Shown here: piece by piece, positions 48,401 to 58,591 of the stretch
How the letters are laid out: each line of letters opens with the position of its first letter
Numbering within the stretch: position 1 is the first letter of the stretch
From: Debaryomyces hansenii CBS767
Lineage: Eukaryota; Ascomycota; Pichiomycetes; Serinales; Debaryomycetaceae
Reading direction: 5' to 3'
Length of the DNA stretch: 64,000 bases
Assembly (NCBI RefSeq): GCF_000006445.2
Contig: NC_006044.2
Location: 744,001-808,000 of the forward strand
Position numbers and translations under genes: made by a program
Notes under the pieces: model-generated
The model's database searches: none
What the model saw: the letters and a program-made list of their open reading frames with translations, nothing else
Told to the model about the DNA's origin: nothing

Positions 48401-51107
48401 TTAACAATCCCAAAATGTTAAAAGCCATTTCCTTTTGGCTGAAAGTTCTGACACCTAACTTTTCAATGCCTTCAGCAATAATATTGTTACCACCCATCAA
48501 ACCAGTACCTCTAGTCCATCCAATGATGGCACCACAGATAGTCAACTTGGAACCCCAATCTTCAGAGTACCATCTGTTGAATAAGGTTTCTAAAGAAATC
48601 TTTGATTCCGAATACAAACCATCGAAACCAAAAATACCGTGGTTTGGAGAAAGTGGTAAGATACATTGAGCTGGTCTAGTATCAGTGTTCTTTCTAGATT
48701 TAACAGCACCTAATAATCTTAATAAGTTGGTTAACATAATTCTGTGAGCAAATTCTGATTTAGAATCAATGTTATCAATACCATTACCGTTTTCTGGAAT
48801 AGCAGCAAATGGAATGATAACATCCAAGTCCCATCCTAAACCACCCTTCTTTGGATCGTTGTAAATATATTCTACTAAGGAGTCAACATCTTGTTTGGAA
48901 CCTTGGTTGAATGGAACGACAATCAAAGTAGAGCCGGAGGCACCATATCTAGAATACATAGTTTGGTAGTATTCGGTAACCTTCTTAGAGAAACGAGAAG
49001 TGGTAACAATAACCTTGGCACCACCACTAATTAAACCTTGTAAAATTTCGGCACCAATAGATCCAGCACCTGCACCAGTAACTAAAACGTACTTATTATT
49101 GAAAGTTAAACCGTTGACAGCACCACTTTCTAATCCATCCAAGTAAGTGGAGGATAATTTGTGGTCGTAATCCCAACGACCGGACTTTGACTTTCTTTGT
49201 AAGTTTAAGAATGGGATAGTTTCTGGTGGAATGGTGGAAGAGACTGGTTCCAAAATAGATGTCTTATCTGGTAAAGATGCAATCTCATCATCCTCTGAAG
49301 CACCCGAAGAAGTGGACAATTCATCCTCCTCGGTTGGGGTATTCGTACCAGTTGGCAAGAAAGATTTAGTTGATTTGGAGACCTCAATTTCATTCGATGA
49401 TTCGACGTAATTAATTAATTGAGTGTATAATTGTTCAATTTCCACTTTAGTATTCTTGGATGCTTGTTTGGTAATAGCCTTATAAACTCTGGCTAAATCT
49501 TCTTGAATAGTAGGCTGTGATTGTTGCTTAGTCATAGCACCACCTTGGGCCATTTCATAAACGTATTGTTCGAACTTTCTAACTGATTCCTTGTTGACTT
49601 CTTGATAGTTAATCTTACCCTTGGCATCGACGGTCGTCGAAGGTCCGGTGATCTTACTGACATCTTTATAAACCGGGTCGAGAGACATAGTTTGCTTACA
49701 GTTATCAATTAATTGTTGACCCAATCTCTTGGCTAATTTATAAGTTTCACCCTTGTATTCTGGAGTGTGGTCAATGTGGTATTGCATGAACTTGATTAAG
49801 GTTGGGTTAGCACGGTTCATAATTTGGATACATTGGTTAATTGTTTCACGATCAATCGAGCTTAATTTACCAAAAATGATATCAAAGTACATAGACAACA
49901 CATCTTGTCTAGCCCAATTCCAGTACGAATCGTAAGTTCTGGATTTCAATGGAGAAAAGGTTGGTTTGATACCTTGGGCGTAGAATTCACCGTGTTCGGC
50001 TTCCCATAAATCTAATTCCTTTTGTAAGACAGCAGAAGCTTCCTTCTCCTTGATGAACGACTTAGCACCTTGGTTCAAGTCAACTTGTAAGTATCTTGCA
50101 AACACTTCTAATTGCTGTCTGGCCATCTTCTTGCTTTCCGCAGTCATGGCATCTAAGGCAGCACTGTCAATAACGGCACCACCAGCACCTTCTTGGCCTT
50201 GCGAGGAGGCCGATGTTAATGAAATACCAGCAATAGTGGCATATTTATTAGCCATGGTGTCCAAGTATTCCTTAGCTTCACCCTCGGAACCGAATCTACC
50301 AGCTGGTTCTTGTGTCAATGCTAACAATAATACCGAGTCCTGTCTACCCGAACCAAGACCATATCTTGATTCCAAATACTTTCTGGCGATGGTGATGGAA
50401 AATCCACCCGGCATCTTGGAAGACATCAATCTACCGATCAAAGATGTCGAGGTCTTACCCAATTGGCCGTTGAAGTTATCTTGGAATTGCTCAGCCAATT
50501 CTTCCAATGGAGTATCTTCTGGTTTTTCAGGCGTGGAGCCAAATTCCTTACCCAAGTCACCCAAGATTTCATTCTGCACTGTGGACTTACCCCCGACCAA
50601 GTCCTTAATGGCCTTGCTCATAGGAATGGCGTCGAGCGACTTCTTCAACTTCTGGGCAACCAAAGCTTGCAACAATAATGAAGCCTTGACTGGCTCGTCT
50701 GGAATAGAGGCAGCAGGGCCCGCGCCGGCTGGCGCTGCTGGTGCTGCTGCTGCTGCTGGTGCTGCGGCCGCTGGAGCTGCCTCGGCTGGTGCCGCTTCTT
50801 CTTTAGCGGGTGGCTCGAGGTCCGCTGGATCTGGCGTGTAGTAGATCTCCTTAGGGTCCTTACTGTAACACAAAACTTGACGTTGCAACGACAATGCCGC
50901 ATCGTACGACTCATATTTGGCCTTGATGGTTCTCGATGCCATTCCCGACAAAGTTGGCGATGGCCCGATTTCAACAACCCTCTCGGTGTTGTGCTGTTTC
51001 AAAAACACATCTTGTGTCTCGATCCATCTCACAGGCGAAGCAAATTGATATGCTAACAACTCGGTTAACAATGTGTGCGATAATTCTTGTTCAATCTCTG
51101 GACGCAT
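45471..51107 (-). CDS. FAS2: Fatty acid synthase subunit alpha
   Basis: This is the 1878-residue alpha subunit of the cytosolic type I fatty acid synthase (alpha6-beta6). In order: the C-terminal part of the malonyl/palmitoyl transferase fold (1-100); an Ala/Pro linker near 105-140; the acyl-carrier domain (about 140-300) with the phosphopantetheine serine in VGGKST near 175; ketoreductase (about 670-920); ketosynthase (about 1100-1700) with Cys near 1298 in GACATAVES and histidines in HGTSTVAND and TGHPKGAAG; and the phosphopantetheinyl transferase from about 1760 ([21 protein letters not shown]). All catalytic residues seem present. The length is near that of other CUG-clade Fas2 proteins. 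The partner FAS1 is not in this window. Confidence 0.97.
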   Translation of the reverse strand: MRPEIEQELSHTLLTELLAYQFASPVRWIETQDVFLKQHNTERVVEIGPSPTLSGMASRTIKAKYESYDAALSLQRQVLCYSKDPKEIYYTPDPADLEPPAKEEAAPAEAAPAAAAPAAAAAPAAPAGAGPAASIPDEPVKASLLLQALVAQKLKKSLDAIPMSKAIKDLVGGKSTVQNEILGDLGKEFGSTPEKPEDTPLEELAEQFQDNFNGQLGKTSTSLIGRLMSSKMPGGFSITIARKYLESRYGLGSGRQDSVLLLALTQEPAGRFGSEGEAKEYLDTMANKYATIAGISLTSASSQGQEGAGGAVIDSAALDAMTAESKKMARQQLEVFARYLQVDLNQGAKSFIKEKEASAVLQKELDLWEAEHGEFYAQGIKPTFSPLKSRTYDSYWNWARQDVLSMYFDIIFGKLSSIDRETINQCIQIMNRANPTLIKFMQYHIDHTPEYKGETYKLAKRLGQQLIDNCKQTMSLDPVYKDVSKITGPSTTVDAKGKINYQEVNKESVRKFEQYVYEMAQGGAMTKQQSQPTIQEDLARVYKAITKQASKNTKVEIEQLYTQLINYVESSNEIEVSKSTKSFLPTGTNTPTEEDELSTSSGASEDDEIASLPDKTSILEPVSSTIPPETIPFLNLQRKSKSGRWDYDHKLSSTYLDGLESGAVNGLTFNNKYVLVTGAGAGSIGAEILQGLISGGAKVIVTTSRFSKKVTEYYQTMYSRYGASGSTLIVVPFNQGSKQDVDSLVEYIYNDPKKGGLGWDLDVIIPFAAIPENGNGIDNIDSKSEFAHRIMLTNLLRLLGAVKSRKNTDTRPAQCILPLSPNHGIFGFDGLYSESKISLETLFNRWYSEDWGSKLTICGAIIGWTRGTGLMGGNNIIAEGIEKLGVRTFSQKEMAFNILGLLTPEIVQLCQEEPVMADLNGGLQFIDNLKEFTSKLRSDLTETADIRRAVSIESAIEQKVINGDNVDANYSKVTVQPRSNMKFEFPTLKSYDEIKKIAPDLEGMLDLENVIVVTGFSEVGPWGNSRTRWEMEANGEFSLEGCIEMAWIMGLIKYHNGKLKGKPYCGWVDTKTEQPVDDKDIKSKYEEEILDHSGIRLIEPELFHGYDPKKKQMIQEVVIQHDLEAFETSKETAEQYKLEHGDKCEIFEIQDSGEYTVKLLKGASLYVPKALRFDRLVAGQIPSGWNARRYGISEDTINQVDPITLYVLVSTVEALLSAGITDPYEFYKYVHISEVGNCSGSGMGGVSALRGMFRDRYADKPVQNDILQESFINTMSAWVNMLLLSSSGPIKTPVGACATAVESVDIGIETLLSGKAKVVIVGGYDDFQEEGSYEFANMNATSNSNKEFEHGRTPKEMSRPATTSRNGFMEAQGSGIQVIMNADLAIKMGVPIYAVLAMTATASDKIGRSVPAPGKGILTTAREHHGDLKYPSQMLNIKYRSRQLKQRLQQVKCWEEGEIEYLNEEVELAKEEYGTEFSSSDFFRERTEEIHREAKRQISDAKKQWGNNFFKSDPRIAPLRGSLAAFGLTIDDLGVASFHGTSTVANDKNESATINKMMKHLGRSEGNPVFGVFQKYLTGHPKGAAGAWMLNGAIQILNSGLVPGNRNADNVDKILEEYEYVLYPSRSIQTDGIKAVSVTSFGFGQKGAQAIAVHPDYLFGILDQATYESYATKVTARNKKAYRYMHNAITRNTMFVAKEHPPYGDELEQPVYLDPLARVEVGKDELSFSNKSIQSSKSYVSEVADSTGKALSSLNKSSKGVGVDVELISALNLDNETFLERNFTAAERAYCDKSSSPSASYTGTWSAKEAVFKALGVKSQGAGASLIDIEITRDNNGAPQVKLNDAAKKTADSAGVKKINISISHDDFQATAVALSEF

Positions 51108-52781
51108 CGTGTTCTATTTCTTTGATCTTGCAAAATATACTAGAAAATAATTAGGAAAAAGATCTGAACTATAACAAATCCAATAAATAAATAATTAGAA
51201 CAATTAATTAACTGGTATAAAAGCTTTATAACAAAATTTATAAAAGATTTATAAAGAATTTATAAAGAACTTATAAAAAAATTAATATCAAATTAGGCGC
51301 TGTGGATAATACTTTTAAATGTATTATATATAAATTGTGAGATAAAGTATGTTGGAAGTTCAGAATCAAATCCATAAAGGCCACAAAATCTCTTAATTTT
51401 CCTCAACAATTAAACGCTGCAAAAACTGTCTCAAAACTTCCTCAAAAAACTTCCTCAACCTACATAGTAAAGAGAAGAGAAGATACATATACGTGGTAAG
51501 GCGCCGTTGGAGAGAATGTCGCCAAATCAATGTCGTCAATGTGTGTCGCGTATTCCCAACAAACAATTTTGATGGGCGTGTTAGCGGGCGTGGGATAGCA
51601 CCGATGAGCAAGATATATTTGGCGCGGTCAGGAGTCGTAGCGAGTGGTGTGCGGTTGGCCCAACGGTTGACCGCGGGAGCCCAGTACACTTGAGTTGGGT
51701 TGGTACAGAAAATATTGGTGTGTGATTACCCGGCGAACGGTATTGTTGTCGAGTCCAGCCGGAAAAGTTTTTATATTTATTTGTTTCGTACAGTAATGTT
51801 TTATTCGGTATAGCTAGTTGGTATATTGCTAACAGTCGTGGTATTTGATAGTTCAATAGGCTGGTCCTATTTAGTAATAAACGAACATAAACACATTTCA
51901 TTTGTAGTATATAGATACCAAAACGTAAGCCTTCTCATCTACCCTGATTATATTCGGTTATTTTCAGTTTAAATTGGTTTAAGAGAACACTACGCCTTTG
52001 GGATATTGATACGATCGTTTCCACCCCATTTGATTACTTGAGACATTTGTTTCTTGTATTTGCGTGTCAAAATGGGACTATTATATGATCTACATTGTAG
52101 AAGAAATGAAGAATTTCAAAGTCGATGAATCTTTAGTAGAGTATGAGAATGACGAGTATGTGCTAGTACAATGTGTTAGAACATATCTGTCTAGCCCATT
52201 GATAAATAATTTGGGAAATTGCAAAAATTCAATATATTTTTGAATGCGACATCGAAATGTAAACGAACATGTTACTATTCAATGCATGACACAGGTCAAG
52301 ATTAACACAATTTGGCCGGAACCACACTTTCTATATCGTAACACGTATTAGTGTCGCAGACGGACTCCGCTGCCTTTACAGGCAATGCAACATGCTGGAT
52401 CCTTCGCATGACATCACTATTATTCACTATTCTAGTCATGCACCAGACACACAACTATGGCCAATGTATGATCTCTAGTAGAGATCATTCATCACGACAT
52501 CCAGTTCCATAAACTAGTCACCGATGTCTGGGCCCCTCGAGCCGAGAGATATTTCACGTGATCTTATCGTGTCTTATCTTAACCATCCACTATCTATAAT
52601 ATAAACAAAAACGATATTAAACACATTCTTCTTCTCTAAACTCCACAATATACACCGAATAGCACAATATACTCATAATAGCGTATAAAAAACGACGAGA
52701 GAAATACTACTCGCTTATTAAAGACTAGACTCAATACTCTAGCAAAAACACGTCCTAATATTTTAGCGTTAGGGAAAAATC
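51108..52781. other. Intergenic region upstream of FAS2 and the BCAS3-like gene, 1674 bp
   Basis: This is the longest gene-free gap after 26-28 kb, between two divergent genes. It includes short runs of AT-rich repeats near 51180-51290 (AATTTATAAAG-type units), a patch of higher GC at 51490-51760 with small unassigned ORFs, a 21-bp palindrome at 52468-52488, a CGG-N3-CCG inverted pair at 52361-52369 and a CACGTG at 52555-52560. No RNA gene was recognised. Confidence 0.5.
52555..52560. promoter_or_regulatory. CACGTG E-box upstream of the BCAS3-like gene
   Basis: TTTCACGTGA contains a CACGTG core in a context like Ino2/Ino4 or Cbf1 sites. It is about 220 bp before the BCAS3-like start and 1.45 kb from FAS2, so the target is not clear. 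Confidence 0.3.
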
Positions 52782-55128
52782 ATGCCGGAATACACGAATG
52801 ATCAGGTAAAGATAAATAAAATGTAAGTATGGGAGATGAATTGAGATGATACGAGATAAATACTGACATAATAATAGCCATGCCACCCCGAGAAAGGGAT
52901 ATAAATTAGGTACCGCATCTGCGACGTGGGAAAAGATTAAACTGGCGACTACCACAAGCAGTGATAGCTTAGGCGGCAATAATGAAGACGAGGATGAACA
53001 GCACAATTTTTTTGAGCCGGGAGAAAATGGTGAGATGTTGATCGTATACCCAAAATCAAATCTTCTAGAGGTCTGGGATTGGGTCCCTCCGAGCCACGCG
53101 AAGGTTACCACAAAATGCAGTGGGGATACGTTGTATCTTCAGGGCCAGTACACGTTGTCGATTCCACCATCAGGCCCACCAGAATACGGATTTAAGTACA
53201 CCATCAATGCTCCAGTACCAGGTGAATCAAAAGAGTTTTCTAGAACAATAGAAACGGTCAAAATCTTAAGCGGGACAGTAGAGGAGGGGCATACAATCTT
53301 AGTTTTGAGTAAGACCTTAAACTTGCCCCTTCCCTATGCTTTAGAAGTTCATTTCCTCGGCAAATCAAATAAAACATCAATTCAGCAGATATTGGAGCTA
53401 CCTTGTGTAATGCAAGAATCATGTAGCGAACTTGAATTCACTGTTAAAGCAAATGATAATTTTATAGTTGTTTCCAATGACGAGGGGTTTTTATATTTAT
53501 TTAAGTTTGACGGGGAGGAATACCGTCCTGCAAATTTTGATTTGAACTTACTGTCAATAAGAAAAACATCCTGCCAACCCAATGCAAGCCAGGATCTCTT
53601 ATCGTCAAAATTGACGGATGAGGAAATACTATTAAAGACAAGTTGTTTCGATAACAAGCCTATTTTCGATATAGTAGGTAATTGGTTGGTTTATTCGCCC
53701 ACAAAGTTCGAATATGACCATTTAAAGGTCATAAACAATACCAATAACAAGCTAGCTAATGAATATGAAAATGACGATATCGATCCAATTTCTTCTTTTA
53801 CAAATAAGGAAAGCAACAGGAAACAAGAATCAATTTTCACCCCAGTAAGATTACCACCACCGGGTCCTCTTTTAAACAGGGTTATATCTACGTTGTCCAA
53901 CAATGCTCTAGATGGGTTGTTCAAGCTATCAGAAGTTAGCTCCAGTAGATTTAAAGCGTATTTAAACAAGGACAAAGAAGTGGTTGCAAAAAATGAACAG
54001 GACATGGCTCAGTCTCTTAATTCAATTAGTAAAACAATTGGTAAAGCGTTGTACTCAACAGCTTCAAACACCGTATCAACCATTCAGAAGAAGACAATGG
54101 CTTCACAACCAAACAATAATCAACTTATAAAGATCATCGATTTATCAAACGATAAAATAATAGGAATTTTTAAACCACCAGGAGGTGTTTCAAACTTGTC
54201 GCTTTCACCCTTTGATTTACAACTAGTTCATTCAAGCCATAGGGGTGACAATTTCTTCATGTGGGACTTGTACAAATTGCCAAATGAAATATCGTTGATT
54301 GGAAAATTTAATAGAGGTAAAACATCAGCCATAATAAAGGAAATATTTTGGTTTGTAAGTAACTACGACAACACGAGCATAATACAAGGTAACAATTTGG
54401 GGTTTGGATGCATAACAAAGGCAACTGGTTCAGTGCATTGGTTCAACATAAATTACTTGTCAGGAGATTTGACTAATAATTATCCTAACAACCTTACTAA
54501 AGATAATCTGGAAGATGTACCGCCAAAGGGACAATTTTTGGATTCTTGGGTTTTATCATCTATTAATGCCACTAAGTTTACTTCATTACCTAACATTGCA
54601 AACAATATTAACAGCAAGTACAAACCGAACTCAAAGTTTAATATTAATCAATTGGCAATATTGGATAATAATGATCAAATTAAGCTTATTTCACCTCTAA
54701 ATGGTAATCATCTTTTCAAGTATGAGTTACCGAAGACAGAAGTGAACAAAGAAACTATATTTGAAAATAACTTACATGCAATTGATAAATCGTCCATCGA
54801 TCCTAAGGCCCATGAGGTAGACTCGATCACACCATTATCACAAGCTGAGATTGAAACCTGTGGTCCATATTTGAATTTGGTAAATAACAAGAACGTCCAA
54901 TTCTCAACCTACGACTTCGATGACAATTCAAAGCCCGATTTCGAAAATTTCTTGAAAAAATATAGTGAGTTTGGAAACGATATCCCTTTTACAGAAATAA
55001 AATTTAAGAATGAAAGACAGAAAGATCCAATCGAGCCTTTGTTGTCCGATTTCTCAGAAGGGTTAGTTATGGATCAAGAAAACCTAGAGTCGTCCATGAA
55101 AGACACAAGCCAAGAGTCGCTCGATTAA
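52782..55128 (+). CDS. BCAS3-like beta-propeller protein, two exons
   Basis: Exons are 52782-52822 and 52878-55128, giving 763 residues. The unspliced ORF begins only at codon 67. Exon 1 starts MPEYTNDQVKINK and joins in frame to HATPRKGYKLGTASATWEK through a split ATC codon. The protein shows WD40/beta-propeller features. The stretch IKIIDLSNDKIIGIFKPPGG followed by LSLSPFDLQLVHSSHRGDNFFMWDL resembles BCAS3 propellers, with GHxFN-like strands; IGKFNRGKTSA and GSVHWFNI correspond to RG-T-A-I and GTVHVF elements. BCAS3 proteins bind PI3P at phagophores with PHAF1, but the yeast role is not known to me. The C-terminal 60 residues are acidic and probably disordered. Confidence 0.7.
52823..52877 (+). 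other. Intron in the BCAS3-like gene, 55 nt
   Basis: Donor GTAAGT, branch site TACTGAC at 52861-52867, acceptor AATAG at 52873-52877. The exon lengths before and after preserve the reading frame (198 nt up to the internal ATG at 53035). Confidence 0.85.
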
Positions 55129-55380
55129 CGCATTGTAGCACCAACTAATCCTTCAGAATAGCGACTATGTGAAGTTTACGATATGCAGCATATGAAGCAA
55201 ATTATTTATTAAATCTGGATAGCCAATATATAGAACTACTGCTCGTATTTATTTCTCCGAACTTATCTAAGTTGTCACATTGAATTGAATATACATATTA
55301 ATTATTTCCTTGTGCATCATCATATTGATGTTTAATTAAATCTTATACTCTTCACCTTCCTCTTACTTCTTCTATCAACT

Positions 55381-55628
55381 TTAAAAAAACATTCTTATAA
55401 GTTCTAAGATAGCACCACCACATACTAAAAATAATAATACTAACAACCAAGTTCTGGAAACTGGGAATTCGCTTTTCTTACCTTCCTTTCTTGGTTGACC
55501 TTGTTTCTTTGTATTCTGTTTAGCCCATTTTGCATTGGCTGCCCTCTGTTTTGGAGTTTGTTGTGCCTATAATTATTAGTACATCTTCTTTATTATAGAC
55601 TAGTCACTATAATCGCGTTACATACCAT
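55381..55628 (-). CDS. YSY6: Small ER protein Ysy6 (RAMP4/SERP1), two exons
   Basis: Exons are 55626-55628 (the ATG alone) and 55381-55566, giving 62 residues. The second exon reads AQQTPKQRAANAKWAKQN then KKQGQPRKEGKKSEFPVSRT, followed by a single tail-anchor segment (WLLVLLFLVCGGAILELI) and a short end. This is the RAMP4/SERP1 family: small translocon-associated tail-anchored ER proteins. The KSEFPVSRTWL motif just before the anchor is characteristic, and the length matches S. cerevisiae Ysy6 (65). The gene is too short for a standard ORF scan, and its start codon is separated from the rest by an intron. Confidence 0.92.
55567..55625 (-). other. YSY6: Intron in YSY6, 59 nt
   Basis: Donor GTATGT immediately after ATG, branch site TACTAAT, acceptor ATAG about 8 nt later. 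Without splicing no methionine is joined to the conserved Ysy6 frame. Confidence 0.9.
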
Positions 55629-55740
55629 GATTAGGTTGATGTTAATTCTAACAAGAGTTACACTTTTCCTAGTAAATACAACTAGATCAATGGAAAATTA
55701 TACACGTATTCGTTCGCGATATCACCAGGGATTGGAAAAA

Positions 55741-55785
55741 GACGAGAGCCAGACTCGAACCGGGAACATTACGGTTTCAGCTTTG
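55741..55785 (-). pseudogene. tRNA 3'-half-like relic
   Basis: The minus strand reads CCCGGTTCGAGTCTGG, a B-box/T-arm with four of five stem pairs, then a CTCTCGTC acceptor-like end followed at once by a T5 run (55736-55740), the usual Pol III terminator. No matching 5' acceptor strand, D-arm or A box was found within 120 nt. It is probably a truncated tRNA gene. The isotype cannot be assigned. Confidence 0.35.
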
Positions 55786-56158
55786 ATTTTTTCTATTTGA
55801 CATGTGAAACATAGTAACTATGAATAACAACTATTTTGCAACTTAGCATGCTTTTATTAATGATAATATTCAACCGTTCGGGTATTACATAGTATATTGG
55901 GATGGACTAGGTAAAGATTTTACGTCGTGCTTTCAGTAGTCAATAATATGGAAGCTTTTTCAATATGAATATACGCTCTACAATATAACATACAAATCAC
56001 CCAAATAGTTAGTTACATATATTTCCGATGGCACACATGGGAATGTCAAAGACAGCACCTAAGCATATCTATCCTGTGATGATACATAGATGGATTTTCA
56101 TCTGAAAATATGGCTTACAATAGTATTCTACCGAATTAAATCTCCACCTTCATTTGGA

Positions 56159-56164
56159 CCTCGG
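56159..56164. promoter_or_regulatory. FAA2: CCTCGG element upstream of FAA2
   Basis: CCTCGG is the core recognised by FarA/FarB/Ctf1-type regulators of fatty-acid genes in filamentous fungi and proposed for CUG-clade yeasts. It lies about 108 bp before the FAA2 ATG. It is a single hexamer, so the support is mainly its location. Confidence 0.4.
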
Positions 56165-56271
56165 TTCATTGAATTTGTATAAATTTAACACCTACCCCAG
56201 GAATCGTAACTGAGCGTGAAAAATTCAGCGTTGAAACTATTAACATCATTGTAAGAGAAGAAATAATCAAT

Positions 56272-58461
56272 ATGGCTGCCTTATTTAATGAATCTCAGGA
56301 ACAGATTCATAGCTTGATACAAAAGAGCTTGCCTCTTGACCCAATGCAATTATGTGATTCTGTTCCATTACCAAATAGTGCTAAACCAGGATTTTCTCCT
56401 ATCTATAGAAACAAGTTTAGTCCTGATAAGTTGATTGAAAGTCCTCATCCATCTTTGAATACGTTAAAGAAAATTATGTATTACGCTGAACACACTTATG
56501 GTGACAGAGAATGTATTGGTTGGAGAAATGAATTGGAAGATGGATCGTTCAGTTCTTATGAATGGCAAACTTATTCAGAAGTGATTACGAGACAACGTAA
56601 CTTTGGGGCTGGTTTATTTTTCATTTTAATGAATAATCCATTCAAGACAGATTCTCCAGCTCACTTGAAAATTGATAATCATTTGACTCAAAGTAACGAC
56701 GATTCATTCGTGGTATCAATCTTTTCGCATAACAGACCGGAATGGCTTATCGCTGATATGGCTTGTGTCAATTATTCCATCACCAATACAGCCTTGTACG
56801 ATAGTTTGGGTCCTGAGGCTTCCAAGTACATATTGGAATTAACTGAAAGTCCAGTTGTTGTTTGTACTAAGAGTAAATTGGAACAAGTGATTCAATTGAA
56901 GAAAAGTTGCCCTAAGGAGTTGTCAAATTTAATCGCTGTTGTATGTATGGATCCCTTGGACTTAGCTAACACCAAATCTAATGATTACCAAATTCTTTTA
57001 TTAGCAAAGGAATGCAATATTAGTTTGTTTGATTTCAAACAAGTTGAAAAGCTTGGAAAGATTTATCCGGTACATGATATTCCATCTACTCCAGACACTA
57101 TTTATACCATCTCATTCACATCGGGTACTACTGGTGCCAATCCTAAGGGAGTTGTGTTAACCAATCGTAATGCTGTCAGTGGTACCACTTTCTGTGTTTC
57201 AAATATGTCGGAGAACAAACGGATGACAATGTATTGTTTCTTACCATTGGCACATATTTACCAGAGACAGAGTATATTTTTCTCTGTATTCCAAGGGATT
57301 TCAATTGGATTTCCACAATCCTCATCGCCTTTAAGTTTATTAGATGATGTCAAAATCTTAAAGCCAAATGTATTATCGTTGGTTCCAAGAGTCTACACGA
57401 AATTAGAAGCTGCAATTAAAGCACAGACTACCCATAACGATGAAAAGCCAATCTTGAAAGCTGTTTTTAGTAAAGCGATCAATAAAAAGATTGAATTACA
57501 AAGCCAAGAAGATGGCGTCGAAGGTGGCCATGTTATTTATGATAGAGTATTATCTTTACTTCGTAAAAAATTAGGTTTTGATAACCTAGAATTATTCACA
57601 ACTGGTTCGGCTCCAATCTCATCTGAAACCGTCAAGTTCGTGAAGGCCGCATTTAATACAGGTTTAATTCAAGGTTACGGATCCACAGAATCATACGCTG
57701 GTATAGCTGGTTCATTGAGATATGAAGCCAGTCCTGGTTCGTGTGGTTCGATTGGTATTACCACTGAAATGAAGTTGAGGGATATTCCAGAAATGAACTA
57801 TTTTTCTAGTGATAAGGAAGGTCCAAGAGGTGAATTATTGATTAGAGGTCCACAAATCTTTAAAGAATATTTTAAGGATGCAGAGGAAACCAAAAAGTCC
57901 AAGGACGAAGAAGGATGGTTTTATACCGGGGATATTGCTAGGATCGATGCTAGCAATGGAAGATTATATATCATTGATAGAGTTAAGAACTTCTTCAAAT
58001 TGGCTCAAGGTGAATACATCACACCCGAAAAGATTGAAAATAATTACCTTTCCTCATTTCCATTAGTTCAACAATTGTATGTACATGGTGATTCCTTGCA
58101 AACATTCCTTCTTGCGGTTGTTGGTGTCGAACCTGATTCTATTAAAAAATGGTTGGAAACTAAATGCAATATCAATCAAAGTGAATTATCTTCGAATGAT
58201 GCAATCATTGAATACATTAATAAGAAGGAAAATAAGGCTAAATTCTTGGGTGAAATGAATAAATCAACCGGAGGCTCTTTACAAGGATATGAGAAAGTTC
58301 ATAATGTCTACATCGATATTGAACCTTTAACCATTGAAACCAATGTTCTTACCCCAACGTTGAAGATCAGAAGACCAATTGCCTCTAAATTCTTTAGAAG
58401 CGAATTTGATAGATTATATGACGAAGGATCCTTGATTCATAATAACTCTTCGAAGTTTTAG
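56272..58461 (+). CDS. FAA2: Peroxisomal fatty acyl-CoA synthetase (Faa2 type)
   Basis: This 729-residue AMP-forming enzyme activates medium or long-chain fatty acids with ATP and CoA. The P-loop-like AMP signature TISFTSGTTGANPKGVVLTN is near residues 280-300. GYGSTES and the GWFYTGDIARID hinge region (about 545) follow, then the C-terminal lysine domain with KNFFKLAQGEYI. It aligns along its length with S. cerevisiae Faa2 (744), including the N-terminal GFSPIYRN and the motif NTALYDSLG. The C-terminus ends SKF, a PTS1 variant (yeast Cta1 also ends SKF), fitting peroxisomal beta-oxidation. CUG-clade yeasts often carry several FAA2 copies, so paralogues elsewhere are likely. Confidence 0.9.
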   Translation: MAALFNESQEQIHSLIQKSLPLDPMQLCDSVPLPNSAKPGFSPIYRNKFSPDKLIESPHPSLNTLKKIMYYAEHTYGDRECIGWRNELEDGSFSSYEWQTYSEVITRQRNFGAGLFFILMNNPFKTDSPAHLKIDNHLTQSNDDSFVVSIFSHNRPEWLIADMACVNYSITNTALYDSLGPEASKYILELTESPVVVCTKSKLEQVIQLKKSCPKELSNLIAVVCMDPLDLANTKSNDYQILLLAKECNISLFDFKQVEKLGKIYPVHDIPSTPDTIYTISFTSGTTGANPKGVVLTNRNAVSGTTFCVSNMSENKRMTMYCFLPLAHIYQRQSIFFSVFQGISIGFPQSSSPLSLLDDVKILKPNVLSLVPRVYTKLEAAIKAQTTHNDEKPILKAVFSKAINKKIELQSQEDGVEGGHVIYDRVLSLLRKKLGFDNLELFTTGSAPISSETVKFVKAAFNTGLIQGYGSTESYAGIAGSLRYEASPGSCGSIGITTEMKLRDIPEMNYFSSDKEGPRGELLIRGPQIFKEYFKDAEETKKSKDEEGWFYTGDIARIDASNGRLYIIDRVKNFFKLAQGEYITPEKIENNYLSSFPLVQQLYVHGDSLQTFLLAVVGVEPDSIKKWLETKCNINQSELSSNDAIIEYINKKENKAKFLGEMNKSTGGSLQGYEKVHNVYIDIEPLTIETNVLTPTLKIRRPIASKFFRSEFDRLYDEGSLIHNNSSKF

Positions 58462-58591
58462 TTTCCTATTTATTAGAGTAATAGATTATTTTCTTACATC
58501 TTTCTTTTCATATAGTATTACCCAACAGATACAACATTAAGATGATAAGATTTTGAGTATATTAAATATACAGTTAAAATAAACATCATAC

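Larger units (their letters stand above)
55629..56271. other. Intergenic region upstream of YSY6 and FAA2, 643 bp
   Basis: This divergent promoter region contains the tRNA 3'-half-like relic (separate entry) and a CCTCGG site close to FAA2. Nothing else was recognised. Confidence 0.55.

Noticed and set aside
50050..50841. 263-codon + strand ORF inside FAS2
   Set aside because: It is antisense to the acyl-carrier and linker region of FAS2; its length comes from codon bias of the real gene.
51493..51901. Small ORFs in the GC-richer patch upstream of FAS2
   Set aside because: They overlap on both strands, have no recognised domain and are under 110 codons; a short product (MSKIYLARSG start) looks presequence-like but has no supporting context.
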